A stretch of 64,000 bases of DNA from Alphaproteobacteria bacterium (GTDB taxonomy: Bacteria; Pseudomonadota; Alphaproteobacteria; UBA9655), in NCBI GenBank assembly GCA_019752515.1, contig JAIEMB010000018.1:16006-80005 (forward strand), written 5' to 3'. The notes under the pieces are model-generated. The model made no database searches. It saw nothing but the letters and a program-made list of their open reading frames with translations, and was not told the DNA's origin. Positions 45,287-52,654 of the stretch are shown one piece after another. Made by a program: the position numbers and the translations under genes. The number at the start of each line of letters is the position of its first letter. Position 1 is the first letter of the stretch.

Positions 45287-46146
45287 TTTGTCTTTCCCTT
45301 TTCCTGCGAATGTTTAGATAATGTCGTCTCTGCCAAAAGTGCTTTTGCCTCATCTTGAAGATCGCCATCTTTGGCGAATGTTTCTAAGGCATAGTTCAAG
45401 CTGACATGTCCTTGCAGACGGTCATGAAAAGGGGTTGAAATGCGTTCAAAGACGTTAAAAAGGCATGACTTTGCAAGAATAAAGGCGGGGACAGAAGTTA
45501 CGGAGAAAAGAGTAAAAAGCTCAGGATCAATAACAAAACCTTGTCCTGTCTCTAAGATGATTTTCTGCAACACCTGGACTGTTTTAGCATAGCTTCCCTC
45601 TTTAAATCCTCTTAAGACAAGGGTTGCTCCATAATGTTGAGCTTCATGAGCAAGATTCAGGAGAGCTTTCTCTCCCAGGGAAAAAGATACAAAAATGTAA
45701 AAATTCCTTTTTGAGTTATGAGCTTGAGAGCCTCCCAAATTTGTTTTTTCTGCGTTTTGGCAAGTTGGGTGTGAATGGGGGAGTTTCTCATGGAGGGTAG
45801 TAACAAAGTCCTGAAATTCTTTGCTCTCTAAGACAAGATCTTGTTTCTGAAGCAGCTCTTGTTGAAAATCTTGAAAGTCTTTAGCTGGCTGAAGTTCGTC
45901 TACTTTTTGCGCTGACTTTTCTTGCAGTATTTTAATGTCTGTTTCGCCTAAAGAAACGGCCTTATAGGAGTTTGTTTGGCAGAATAACTGTTGAGGAAGA
46001 ACTCCATCTCGTTGATATTCTTCTTCACGTTTGAAACCTTGGTTTGCTGGGAAAACATGGGGGGAACCCATAGCTCCAGATGCAAAGGAGAAAAACAAGA
46101 TTAAGAGGCTAAAAATCAGAGAATACAGCAATTGACTTTCCTCCAA
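45283..46146 (-). CDS. trbC: Type-F pilus assembly protein TrbC
   Basis: Periplasmic thioredoxin-like protein of the F-type system. The 287-residue product has a leader (SLIFSLLILFFSFASGAMG) and the TrbC core from about 145: NFYIFVSFSLGEKALLNLAHEAQHYGATLVLRGFK, FVIDPELFTLFSVTSVPAFILAK. Active-site cysteines are absent, as usual in TrbC. The gene overlaps traU by 31 bp and traN by 4 bp, in the same order as F (traU-trbC-traN). Confidence 0.88.
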   Translation of the reverse strand: MEESQLLYSLIFSLLILFFSFASGAMGSPHVFPANQGFKREEEYQRDGVLPQQLFCQTNSYKAVSLGETDIKILQEKSAQKVDELQPAKDFQDFQQELLQKQDLVLESKEFQDFVTTLHEKLPHSHPTCQNAEKTNLGGSQAHNSKRNFYIFVSFSLGEKALLNLAHEAQHYGATLVLRGFKEGSYAKTVQVLQKIILETGQGFVIDPELFTLFSVTSVPAFILAKSCLFNVFERISTPFHDRLQGHVSLNYALETFAKDGDLQDEAKALLAETTLSKHSQEKGKTK

Positions 46147-47087
46147 ATTAAGTAGCCAAAATCTTCACCTTTGTAAGGAAATTCCCTCCCTGAGCCCCAA
46201 ATAACTTCTGTTCGTCCTAGGGGATTACAGGCCATAGGTCCTCGTGTGGTAGGGCGGGGATAAGTCATTTGAGTTTTGTATTGAGATTTCTTGATAATGG
46301 GCAAAACAATCTTTTGACATAAAGCTTCTTGTCCACTTGTCCCCCAGAGAAGAAGCTCTCGGTGAAGCTTAGCAATCATGCGTTGGGTCATGAGGAGGCT
46401 TGCTTGCACACCTCCATTGTGAGCCGCATTATTGCCCGTAAAGGGGTAAAGGCTTCCCTGACATCCTCCGCACCAAAAGAGAGGATCAAGGGGAAACCCA
46501 GCACTTGCAGCTGTGCAATCTGCCGCACACGCTGCTTGTGCTATTTGATTTCCAAAAAGAGCTGCCTCTGGATTTAAGATAAAAGCTAGTTCATCTTCAT
46601 TCCACAAAGGATCAAGCTCTGTTATATAGGCTACATCAAAGTCTGATTGTTCCAGACACAGAAAATCTACAATAAGCTCAAGCCAGTAAATGACTGGATA
46701 AACATACCAATGGACCTGATAGAAGCTATTTTGTGTTCTCCCTTCTCCTCTTACTCCATGAATCCCGTAGCCAATTGTACTCCGTCCTAATTGAAGACCT
46801 CCCATATTCACCATGCAGAAAGGAACGCGTGTCACGTCTACTAACCTTACCGGCTCCCAAAAGCCCACAGGAACGCCAGGAACGAGCGGAATGGGTGGTC
46901 TTGGGCAAAAGCAGGGAATTTGAGGAGGATTAGGAGTGTCTTCTCGTCCTCCTCCACTCACGTTGATAGCGCCAATACTAATAGGAAATAAACAAGACCA
47001 ACAAATATCTGTGATGGGGTTGACAAAGCGTCCTGAACACGCTTGAACACTTGATATAGAACTAAAAAAACCAATAAAAGTCATCAT
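46116..47087 (-). CDS. traU: Conjugal transfer pilus assembly protein TraU
   Basis: Periplasmic Cys-rich protein of F-type DNA transfer. From Met 47087 the product is 323 residues, matching the family (F: 330). It contains ACSGRFVNPITDICWSCLFPISIGAINVS directly after a hydrophobic leader, CFCPRP, GFWEPVRLVDVTRVPFCMVNMGG, and FWCGGCQGSLYPFTG. The frame is open to Met 47537, which has a strong GGAGGAG site and an ATGA overlap with the preceding ORF, so a 473-residue form with a 150-residue basic extension is possible. Met 47087 has no ribosome site, and the leader seems to begin earlier (RKRFLVIHCCLLI). The start is unresolved. Confidence 0.88.
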   Translation of the reverse strand: MMTFIGFFSSISSVQACSGRFVNPITDICWSCLFPISIGAINVSGGGREDTPNPPQIPCFCPRPPIPLVPGVPVGFWEPVRLVDVTRVPFCMVNMGGLQLGRSTIGYGIHGVRGEGRTQNSFYQVHWYVYPVIYWLELIVDFLCLEQSDFDVAYITELDPLWNEDELAFILNPEAALFGNQIAQAACAADCTAASAGFPLDPLFWCGGCQGSLYPFTGNNAAHNGGVQASLLMTQRMIAKLHRELLLWGTSGQEALCQKIVLPIIKKSQYKTQMTYPRPTTRGPMACNPLGRTEVIWGSGREFPYKGEDFGYLIWRKVNCCIL

Positions 47088-47106
47088 AATCAGGAGGCAA
47101 CAATGT

Positions 47107-47523
47107 ATGACTAAAAACCTTTTGCGCGTCTTCCCTTTTTTTTCGACTTTGTTCTTTTTATCCCTTTCTCCTCTTTTATATTCATCAGGACTAGCTACAT
47201 CGGATCTTCTCTTAGAGGACAGCCTTGCTTGGGCGGAGGATTTACCCGTTCCTATAGGATGGCAGGCTCTTATTTCCTTTGATGCTTTGTTTATCTTTTG
47301 TGTTTTGGCATGGATTTTATATACGTACTGCTGCCCCCAAAGGGTTTGGAGAGTTTGGCAGAAACTATTTGTATTCTTCTCCACGTCAAACAAAGAAGAA
47401 AAGCCTGAAGTATTTGAACCTAAATCTTTGTTTTTGGAAAGCCGATTTAGAACCCAACAACCGAAGAGGAAAGAGGATGAAAGCAAGCCCTTTCGATGGA
47501 TGAACGTTGAAGAAGTTAAATAG
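47107..47523 (+). CDS. Possible small two-helix membrane protein antisense to the traU extension
   Basis: The 138-residue frame on the plus strand has an N-terminal signal/anchor (LLRVFPFFSTLFFLSLSPLLYSSG), an acidic ectodomain, a second helix (ALISFDALFIFCVLAWILYTY) and a charged tail (KEEKPEVFEPKSLFLE..., KRKEDESKPFRW). AGGAGG stands 9 bp before the ATG. It lies opposite the open N-terminal extension of traU. Layout resembles the shorter plus-strand ORF at 47652-47879, and the two start regions are similar in DNA. Family unknown; real coding strand unresolved. Confidence 0.4.
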   Translation: MTKNLLRVFPFFSTLFFLSLSPLLYSSGLATSDLLLEDSLAWAEDLPVPIGWQALISFDALFIFCVLAWILYTYCCPQRVWRVWQKLFVFFSTSNKEEKPEVFEPKSLFLESRFRTQQPKRKEDESKPFRWMNVEEVK

Positions 47524-47533
47524 GAGAGAAAGC

Positions 47534-47953
47534 TCATCGAACTCCTCCAGATCTGCTTTCTTCACTATGGGGAAGGATACCGTGTTGAAAGTATGGCAAG
47601 TATGCTGTGCATGTAACAAAACAATTAGCAATAAAAAGGAGAAACCAATGTATGCGTAACACCCTTTTAGATCTCACGCTCTCCAAGTGGAAAAAGTTTT
47701 TTCTGACCTTTTCTGCTTTTTTTTCTTCATTACTGTTCAGTAATTCCTTCTTTAACCAAGAACCCTCAGAACCCAATGACCCTTTTTCAACCCATTCAGA
47801 GTACTTCTTATTCTCTGATCGGATGTTAAGCTTTAGCTTTTTAGGATGGCTCATATTCTTGTGGCTTTTCTCAAGGTAAACGAAAGAGCTTAACCACCGA
47901 GTTACTTTTTGTGGTTTCAAATACGAATATTGAGGAAAAGGAATCAACTTCAT
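47534..47953 (-). CDS. Possible ORF between traW and traU, ATGA-coupled on both sides
   Basis: The 139-residue frame starts inside the traW stop (ATGA, 47950-47953) and its stop overlaps the upstream traU start (ATGA, 47534-47537). It is Lys/Glu-rich with one hydrophobic helix near the end (RVLRIHWFLLFIANCFVTC). I know no family, and F has no gene here. A plus-strand ORF lies within the same bases, so only one of the two is likely real. Confidence 0.35.
   Translation of the reverse strand: MKLIPFPQYSYLKPQKVTRWLSSFVYLEKSHKNMSHPKKLKLNIRSENKKYSEWVEKGSLGSEGSWLKKELLNSNEEKKAEKVRKNFFHLESVRSKRVLRIHWFLLFIANCFVTCTAYLPYFQHGILPHSEESRSGGVR
47652..47879 (+). CDS. Possible small two-helix membrane protein antisense to the traW-traU interval
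   Basis: From ATG 47652, 10 bp after AGGAG, a 75-residue frame encodes an N-terminal helix (KKFFLTFSAFFSSLLFSNSFF), a short acidic loop (NQEPSEPNDPF) and a C-terminal helix (MLSFSFLGWLIFLWLF). The start region shares AATGTATG and much of the surrounding 30 bp with the start at 47107. Homology unknown. Confidence 0.35.
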   Translation: MRNTLLDLTLSKWKKFFLTFSAFFSSLLFSNSFFNQEPSEPNDPFSTHSEYFLFSDRMLSFSFLGWLIFLWLFSR

Positions 47954-48618
47954 TGAGTGGTTCCTTTTTCAGTCTCTTTTTGTGAAGAGAGAGGAACTTC
48001 CTCAATACGCAAACGAAGATCTTCCTGTGTTACAAACGCAGGGACATATTGAATACCGAGCTTTTTGATAAGGAGACCTCCTTGATCAAAATACACGGGA
48101 ATCTTGAATTCCTCAGAAAGAGATAAAGGGGCTCCTTTAATAAGAATAAGCTTAACAGCTTCTTTTTGATGTTTTCCTTCTGATTTTTTAGCTGAAAGAA
48201 AGTTTTGCGCCCAAGAGACTTGCTCTCGATCATCCCCATCAAAGAACAAGAGGTTTTGAGAAAGACTGACCGTCTCAAGAGGATTTATCTTGGTGCCTTT
48301 TTTGATAAAAACGCGACCTTGATGGTCAGTCATATCCTCTTTTACAATATAAGAGGGATCGTAATAAAATATGCGCGATTCAGTTGCTCTTGTTATGCCT
48401 TCAACAGGCTTAGGTCTTTTAACGGCAGCTATTGTTTTCTTTTGGAGAATGCGATTATGACGTTCCATCTCGCCATTCTCTTTCAGCACTTTAAGTTTTT
48501 GTTGAATCAGTTGGATGGGGTCTTCCTCCTCTATGGGAAAGATGACGCCATGGGTTCCTAGGTCACGTGCTGACGCAGTGTTCAGTGCCCAGTATTCAGT
48601 GCTCAGAAAGGCTGTCAT
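47950..48618 (-). CDS. traW: Type-F conjugative transfer protein TraW
   Basis: Periplasmic pilus assembly protein. The 222-residue product shows TraW features: ARDLGTHGVIFPIEEEDPIQLIQQKL at 17-42, YYDPSYIVKEDMTDHQGRVFIKKGTKINPLETVSLSQNLLFFDGDDREQ in the middle, and PVYFDQGGLLIKKLGIQYVPAFV near the end. The leader (MTAFLSTEYWALNTASA) is a poor signal peptide and is encoded almost entirely by CAGTRYY heptamer repeats (48576-48610). The original leader may have been overwritten or an upstream start lost. Confidence 0.87.
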   Translation of the reverse strand: MTAFLSTEYWALNTASARDLGTHGVIFPIEEEDPIQLIQQKLKVLKENGEMERHNRILQKKTIAAVKRPKPVEGITRATESRIFYYDPSYIVKEDMTDHQGRVFIKKGTKINPLETVSLSQNLLFFDGDDREQVSWAQNFLSAKKSEGKHQKEAVKLILIKGAPLSLSEEFKIPVYFDQGGLLIKKLGIQYVPAFVTQEDLRLRIEEVPLSSQKETEKGTTQ

Positions 48619-48646
48619 CAGGATACAGTGTTCCGTTTTCAGAAAA
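48576..48646 (-). repeat. Heptanucleotide-phased CAGTRYY repeats at the traW 5' end
   Basis: On the plus strand, four 7-mers of the CAGTGTT/CAGTGCC/CAGTATT/CAGTGCT type run head to tail from 48576 and end in CAGAAAG. After 8 bp a second run (CAGGATA, CAGTGTT, CCGTTTT, CAGAAAA) fills 48619-48646. The tract spans the traW start codon and encodes its leader. Confidence 0.75.
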
Positions 48647-49232
48647 GTGAGGAGGAAACGAGAGGTCTTAATTTATCACCTTCATTGTTTGGTTCCCAAA
48701 TCTGAGAACCCCATTTGAACACTGGATCCTGAGCACTGAATACTGCGAGAGCTTTTCCCCATATCTTCTCTATGGGAACAAGTCCGAATTCCTCATATCG
48801 AGAATCAAAGCTGCGGGTATTATCTCCCGCAACGAAAACATATCCCGCCGGAATAACTCTTTCAGACAGGGGAGTGAGAGGTTCTCCTTTGCTTGTTTTT
48901 TCAAGGAGAGGAAGGTGCTTAGGATTACTGTTCTTAAGATCTGGATCCTGAGAAGCAATTTTAATACCTTCCTTATCTCTTGAAATTCTATCTCCAGGAA
49001 GACCAAAGACTCGCTTAGAGAGAGACTTCTCCCCCACATAAGGAACAGGGTAATTGGGGATAAGGACAATATCTCCACGGTTAATTGAAGCGCTTTTCAA
49101 AAAAAGAGCATAATGAATTCCCTTTAAGCTGTCCGATGCACACAGGGCCAATTTTGTGTAAAAAGTTACCACCCAGCAAAGAAGAAAAAGCGTTCCCAAA
49201 CCTAAGCCTAATTTAAAGAGCTTTGCTTTCAT
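48639..49232 (-). CDS. Conjugation-associated S26 (TraF/TrhF-type) signal peptidase
   Basis: Serine peptidase that probably matures the pilin or exported Tra proteins. From Met 49232 (MKAKLFKLGLG), chosen for its ATGA overlap with the preceding gene, the product is about 197 residues. A membrane anchor (LGTLFLLCWVVTFYTKLALC) is followed by ASDSLKGIHYALF, where the catalytic Ser is expected, then LSKRVFGLPGDRIS with the catalytic Lys, and GDNTRSFDSRYEEFGLV. The C-terminal part (VFSAQDPVFKWGS) is encoded by an inverted copy of the CAGTRYY heptamers (48717-48745). Confidence 0.85.
   Translation of the reverse strand: MKAKLFKLGLGLGTLFLLCWVVTFYTKLALCASDSLKGIHYALFLKSASINRGDIVLIPNYPVPYVGEKSLSKRVFGLPGDRISRDKEGIKIASQDPDLKNSNPKHLPLLEKTSKGEPLTPLSERVIPAGYVFVAGDNTRSFDSRYEEFGLVPIEKIWGKALAVFSAQDPVFKWGSQIWEPNNEGDKLRPLVSSSLF
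48717..48745 (+). repeat. CAGTRYY heptamer repeat inside the S26 peptidase gene
   Basis: Read on the minus strand this is four 7-mers in phase (CAGTATT, CAGTGCT, CAGGATC, CAGTGTT), inverted relative to the tract at 48576. It lies in frame in the 3' part of the peptidase gene. Confidence 0.7.
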
Positions 49233-49750
49233 GACTGATCCTTTGTTTGCTGGGATTGAGCCTGTTGAAGGCATTGTCTCACTTCTTCTGTAAAATCGGA
49301 AACTGTATGAGTAGCAAAAGCATCACGCTCTAAAAGAAGCACTTTCTTTTCTGCCATGACATTTTTAACCACTTCATCATAGAGCATCACAAAAGAAGAC
49401 AATTTATCTTCAAACTCCTTATCAGACATATTGGTGTTAGAAAGGGACTGAGCATAATCGTGAATGATCTCGTCTCGATCCACACTTCCTACCCTATTGA
49501 TGAGCAAATGAGTTGCTAACCAATCATTCGAAGAGGCAACATCCAAGGGGGTTTTGTTGGAAGCGCTCTCTTCCCGGAAGGGACATGAATGTGGCGTCAC
49601 ATACAATATTGCGTTGATGAAAATAGCACCTCCCATTCCTCCTAACACTCCTGTAGAAAAGAGCACCCACTTAATTTTTCTCTTTGAATCTATGAGGGAG
49701 AAAGTTGCTTCGTTTGTTCCCTGAGCTTTTTGATGTTTTTCTTCTGTCAT
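49229..49750 (-). CDS. TrbI-like membrane protein of the tra cluster
   Basis: The 173-residue product has one membrane helix (WVLFSTGVLGGMGGAIFINAILYV, residues 29-52) and an acidic, helical periplasmic domain. Its place directly after traC and before the peptidase and traW corresponds to trbI in F, whose product also has one N-terminal helix. The assignment rests on position and topology, not on clear motifs. ATGA overlap with the peptidase gene. Confidence 0.5.
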   Translation of the reverse strand: MTEEKHQKAQGTNEATFSLIDSKRKIKWVLFSTGVLGGMGGAIFINAILYVTPHSCPFREESASNKTPLDVASSNDWLATHLLINRVGSVDRDEIIHDYAQSLSNTNMSDKEFEDKLSSFVMLYDEVVKNVMAEKKVLLLERDAFATHTVSDFTEEVRQCLQQAQSQQTKDQS

Positions 49751-49763
49751 AGGTTTCCCTTTT

Positions 49764-52265
49764 TTAGTTGGATTGAGCTATTGTTTGAATCGCATCTTTT
49801 AAGCTGTAACCTTGGCTTACAAGGTTTTGGGCAGCTGCAAACTCTTCTGCCTTAGTGGAGTACAGGATCTTCGAGAATGAATCGAGGAGGAGCCTTCCTA
49901 CAGCAAAGCTTTTGGGACCCTTAATCATCACTTCTGCATATTTTCCTTGTTCTGTTCGAAGAGACCGGAGAGTTCTCTCCATTGCAGGGTCCATGGCTAA
50001 GCGATCAGAGTTTTTAAGAAGTTTGATAGATTCATCCTTTTGAGAGAGAAGACACATCCAGTCTGAATTATCAAAAGCCGCTTGAGCGCCAGGAGTCGCA
50101 TAAAAATCGTTAACCGACTGAGTTCCCACAATGAGACTTCCAAAGTACTTTCGAAGACGACGGGCTGCTGTTTCAATAAAGATACCGGATTGATTGCCTC
50201 TCAACATATCCCATGCTTCGTCCAGAATAAGACAGGAAGGGGTTGTTCGATCTCCGAGGTAAATAGAATTAGTGATTTGAAGAATTACCATTTGAACAAT
50301 AACCGATTGAAGATCTTTTCGCTCTTTGAGCTCTTCCAGCTCTACCACCACAAGAGTGTCTGTTAGATCAATATTAGCAGGCCCATTAAAGAAGCGACTG
50401 TAGTTTCCTTCTGTGTAAGGATAGAGCCTTTTTCCCAAGATATTTGCTGTGAGATCAGGGTGATTTAAAAGAAAAGCTGCAACGTCTGTGATGGTGGCAT
50501 TGTTCCTTTTTGTATTCCAACTTTCTTGGATGGCTTGTTCAAGGTAACTATCTTCTAAATCTGTTGTTCCCTCTTTAGGGGCTGCCATGAGGGAGAGAAC
50601 GGGCTTTAACATGGCCAAAGCATCAGAAGCTGCTTTGTCGTCATTGGAGGGGATAAAAGAAAATGGATTAATGCAGATAGGGGAATGAGTTGAGAATTCT
50701 ACGTAGGTTCCTTGGAGGAGTTTAACGGTCTTTTCAAAAGATCTTCCTACATCAATAACAAAGACTCTACCTCCCATGCCTAGCACACTCGTTAAGAGTT
50801 CTTGCATAAAAACGGACTTACCCGATCCTGATCGTCCAACAACGCATGCATTGTAATTGCCTTCGTTATTATCAAAAGGAGACCAATAGAAGAGCTGACC
50901 ACGCCTTCCCACCAATATCATTCCAGGTGATTCAGTTCCTTGCCATTCTCCTTGAAGAGGCAAGAGGTTAGCTGGTTCATGACTGAGGGTCGTTTTTGTC
51001 TTGTTAAATTTATGACTATCTTCTGCAGACCCTACCCCCCATGTCATCGGTAAACAGCTTAAGAAAGCGGGCAGCTGAAGGTAGCGATCAAGAACAAGTT
51101 CCCATCTTTGGGAGCGATAAAGATTAAAAAGAGTTTGTTGCTCTCGCTCAATGAAATCAGGGGAACTTAAAAGTCCCACTTGAAAGCGGGTTCTAACGAG
51201 TCTTTGACCTTCTTCAAACTTTTCTCTGACAAATCGCCATTCTTCCTCTTCTTTTTTGAGGGAAGGGACATATTTTGCAATAGAACTTGCAGCTTGCTTT
51301 TCTACACTGCTGCATTTAGCGAGCATTTGAGTTTTAAGGGTTTTCTCACTGCAAATATGCACCCCATGGGCAAGAAAGAAGCTTCCCTGCAAACGCAAGA
51401 ATTCATCAAAAGGATCACCAATCAAAATTCCCATACCTGCTTGATGCCAAAATGGAGGAAAAAGCCGTGGTGTATAAAGGCGCATCACCTTTTCTGCTTC
51501 TCCAAAGATTAATTGAGAAGGAGCTATCTCAACTCGTGTTGCAGGACCGATCAATTGGTGAGAAAGGGCATCATAAGGGTTCCAGATAACTTCTGGGGAT
51601 TGATAATTCTGGTTAGAATTAAAATCTGGTAATCCCTCACAAGGGTTGAGCAGTTCATCAAGGCCCCTTAATAAATCTTCAGCTTGCCAAACTTTAACAG
51701 GCAGTCCCCATCCTTTTAGCGTTGTCAAAAGCTGCTCTCGCAAAGCTAAGATTTCCTCAATAGACTGTGAAGTTGAAGAAGGCTCACTATAAGAAAGAAG
51801 TAGACGAAAGGTTCTCACACTACTCCAGGAAGGATTCACTCCTTGTGATAAGCTTCTTAAATAAGCTCCACGCTCCTTGGCTAACTCTTCAAGGATTTCA
51901 GAGCGCCCCCTCCGGGCATTCTCCCATGTTTTAATCCAAGGCTCTATTCGTTGGCTTCCGAGAAGAAGGCATTGAAAACTTGACCCTAAGGGCAAAGCAT
52001 GTTGAAAGAGTCCTGTGAGTTGTCTGGGGATTTCATCTCCACATCCAACCAAAGGGAGCGTTTCAATGACAAACCCTAAGCTAGCTTGATTAATAAAAAT
52101 CTGGGTTTCAGGATCAAAACCTCGATAGGGAAGAAGTTCGCTTAAACTATGAGAATATAGAAATTCATTGGCCAAGCGAAGGGTAGAGGAACCGGCTCCA
52201 AAAGGTGTTGCTTCTCCTTTAAGTTTGTTCCGGAGGAAAGTTAATGAGCTGCTGGAATCTTGCAT
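49764..52265 (-). CDS. traC: Type IV secretion ATPase TraC
   Basis: VirB4-type ATPase that powers pilus assembly at the inner-membrane face. I chose Met 52265 (MQDSSSSLTF), which overlaps the traV stop by one base; the frame is open to 52322. The 833-residue product has the TraC N-terminal part (FLYSHSLSELLPYRGFDPETQIFINQASLGFV), Walker A GRSGSGKS at about 477-484, and Walker B SCLILDEAWDML. Length and motifs are those of F TraC. Confidence 0.92.
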   Translation of the reverse strand: MQDSSSSLTFLRNKLKGEATPFGAGSSTLRLANEFLYSHSLSELLPYRGFDPETQIFINQASLGFVIETLPLVGCGDEIPRQLTGLFQHALPLGSSFQCLLLGSQRIEPWIKTWENARRGRSEILEELAKERGAYLRSLSQGVNPSWSSVRTFRLLLSYSEPSSTSQSIEEILALREQLLTTLKGWGLPVKVWQAEDLLRGLDELLNPCEGLPDFNSNQNYQSPEVIWNPYDALSHQLIGPATRVEIAPSQLIFGEAEKVMRLYTPRLFPPFWHQAGMGILIGDPFDEFLRLQGSFFLAHGVHICSEKTLKTQMLAKCSSVEKQAASSIAKYVPSLKKEEEEWRFVREKFEEGQRLVRTRFQVGLLSSPDFIEREQQTLFNLYRSQRWELVLDRYLQLPAFLSCLPMTWGVGSAEDSHKFNKTKTTLSHEPANLLPLQGEWQGTESPGMILVGRRGQLFYWSPFDNNEGNYNACVVGRSGSGKSVFMQELLTSVLGMGGRVFVIDVGRSFEKTVKLLQGTYVEFSTHSPICINPFSFIPSNDDKAASDALAMLKPVLSLMAAPKEGTTDLEDSYLEQAIQESWNTKRNNATITDVAAFLLNHPDLTANILGKRLYPYTEGNYSRFFNGPANIDLTDTLVVVELEELKERKDLQSVIVQMVILQITNSIYLGDRTTPSCLILDEAWDMLRGNQSGIFIETAARRLRKYFGSLIVGTQSVNDFYATPGAQAAFDNSDWMCLLSQKDESIKLLKNSDRLAMDPAMERTLRSLRTEQGKYAEVMIKGPKSFAVGRLLLDSFSKILYSTKAEEFAAAQNLVSQGYSLKDAIQTIAQSN

Positions 52266-52639
52266 TAAGGTTTCCCTACGAGGAGAGGTAAAGGTTCTGT
52301 TATGGCCCAGGGGGCATACCAAATATCGTAAGCATCAGACGCTAGGGGACATGCTTTAGAAGAATTGCTTTTGCAAGAACCATCCTTGATTTCGTCACTC
52401 TCCACAGCTTCTGAGCTTTGACTGCTGGTTGTTGGAAGAGGAAACTCTCCCTGGTTAACCATGTCATTCACTTCTGTAATAGACTTACAGCCAACTCCTT
52501 TTCCTGGTGGGCATTCAAACCCTCCTTCATAAATTCCCATACAGCCGCTTAAGCAGAAGCCAGTATAGCAGTGTAGCAGTATTGCAGAAATTCTTCTGGA
52601 CCACTGAGGTACCACTGTCTTATTTTGATTTTGAGTCAT
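52265..52639 (-). CDS. traV: Outer-membrane lipoprotein TraV
   Basis: Lipoprotein that forms the outer-membrane ring of the F-type channel with TraB and TraK. The 124-residue product has a lipoprotein leader with lipobox LSGC (Cys33) and the family motif CPPGKGVGCKSITEVNDMVNQGEF. The C-terminal half is short compared with F TraV (171 residues). Overlaps traC by one base. CAGTATA/CAGTGTA-like repeats of 8-bp period occur in its leader (52560-52590). Confidence 0.85.
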   Translation of the reverse strand: MTQNQNKTVVPQWSRRISAILLHCYTGFCLSGCMGIYEGGFECPPGKGVGCKSITEVNDMVNQGEFPLPTTSSQSSEAVESDEIKDGSCKSNSSKACPLASDAYDIWYAPWAITEPLPLLVGKP

Positions 52640-52654
52640 GGATTTTCCTTTCTT

